A stretch of DNA of 64,000 nucleotides from VRUE01 sp963706605 (lineage in GTDB: Bacteria > Actinomycetota > Thermoleophilia > Solirubrobacterales > 70-9): assembly GCA_963706605.1 (NCBI GenBank), contig OY970165.1, forward strand, positions 2,232,001 to 2,296,000, read 5' to 3'. The number at the start of each line of letters is the position of its first letter. Position 1 is the first letter of the stretch. This document shows, piece after piece, positions 63,976-64,000 of this stretch. The position numbers and the translations under genes were made by a program. The notes under the pieces are model-generated. The model was not told the origin of the DNA, ran no database searches, and saw only the letters and a list, made by a program, of their open reading frames with translations.

Positions 63976-64000
63976 TCAGTCTTCGTTCTTCCTGCGCAGC
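63976..64000 (-). CDS. Possible 3' end of an upstream minus-strand gene
   Basis: The minus strand reads L-R-R-K-N-E-D-stop, with TGA at 63978-63976, as the frame enters from the right edge. The only hint of identity is position: ispG often follows a site-2 protease gene. The 146 bp between it and ispG hold nothing but the ispG -10-like hexamer. Confidence 0.25.

Noticed and set aside
1..64000. tRNA, rRNA, transposase, integrase or phage genes
   Set aside because: None was recognised on either strand; the content is ordinary chromosome backbone apart from the palindromic elements.

Overview
This 64 kb window is a high-GC chromosomal segment from an actinobacterium, most likely class Thermoleophilia (Solirubrobacterales-like). 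That placement is an inference from gene content and style. The gene content includes RNase Y, MurT/GatD, a RsiG-like single-motif anti-sigma, DapL with DapF, Thr-rich membrane proteins and FHA-MerR. The style is GTG/TTG starts, ATGA/GTGA overlaps and many apparently leaderless transcripts. No rRNA, tRNA, CRISPR array, prophage or insertion sequence was recognised. Almost everything is coding, and no gene-free stretch exceeds 300 bases.

Layout, left to right. 1-4.2 kb: the end of argD, then argG with small membrane or coiled-coil genes and a secreted coiled-coil/transglycosylase-like protein. 4.2-11.7 kb: ftsK, a RodZ-like protein, cinA, thpR, recA and rny. 11.7-16.6 kb: a cupredoxin, then miaB, miaA, dapF and dapL. 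16.6-27.5 kb: a metallo-beta-lactamase-fold protein, an epimerase, hflX, dut, a frameshifted RTX-repeat protein, and the lipid II amidation operon (lipid kinase, murT, methyltransferase, gatD). 27.5-31.6 kb: two cyclophilins, a peroxiredoxin, a hydrolase and a VKOR/DsbA pair. 31.6-36.5 kb: membrane proteins, a methyltransferase, an SDR and an SCP2-type thiolase. 36.6-44.8 kb: a rearranged potassium-uptake locus (histidine kinase, kdpE, then kdpF-A-C-B, the detached KdpD N-half, and a membrane-anchored Usp). 44.8-56.5 kb: FUSC, an FMN reductase, ccdA, dinB, RlpA-like, WS/DGAT, a metalloprotease, nadE and a thioesterase. 56.5-64 kb: an alkyl-DHAP-synthase-like flavoprotein, SRPBCC, MerR, FHA and RsiG-like operon, then pgsA, proS and ispG.

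Three themes stand out. (1) Palindromic elements. A perfect 54-bp palindrome after nadE has a diverged same-length relative inside the FUSC coding sequence, and another nested palindrome coincides with an extra peptide inside NadE. This resembles in-frame palindromic elements such as those of Rickettsia. (2) Promoter architecture. At about two dozen operon heads a TANNNT hexamer ends 6-9 nt before the start codon, implying widespread leaderless mRNA. In four cases the upstream gene's TAG stop is the first half of that hexamer. (3) Protein oddities. DapF has Ser in place of both catalytic Cys residues, MiaA lacks its insertion domain, KdpD is split in two, RNase Y has no membrane anchor, and a methyltransferase sits between murT and gatD. 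Two genes (3852-4231 and 21095-23252) look frameshifted.
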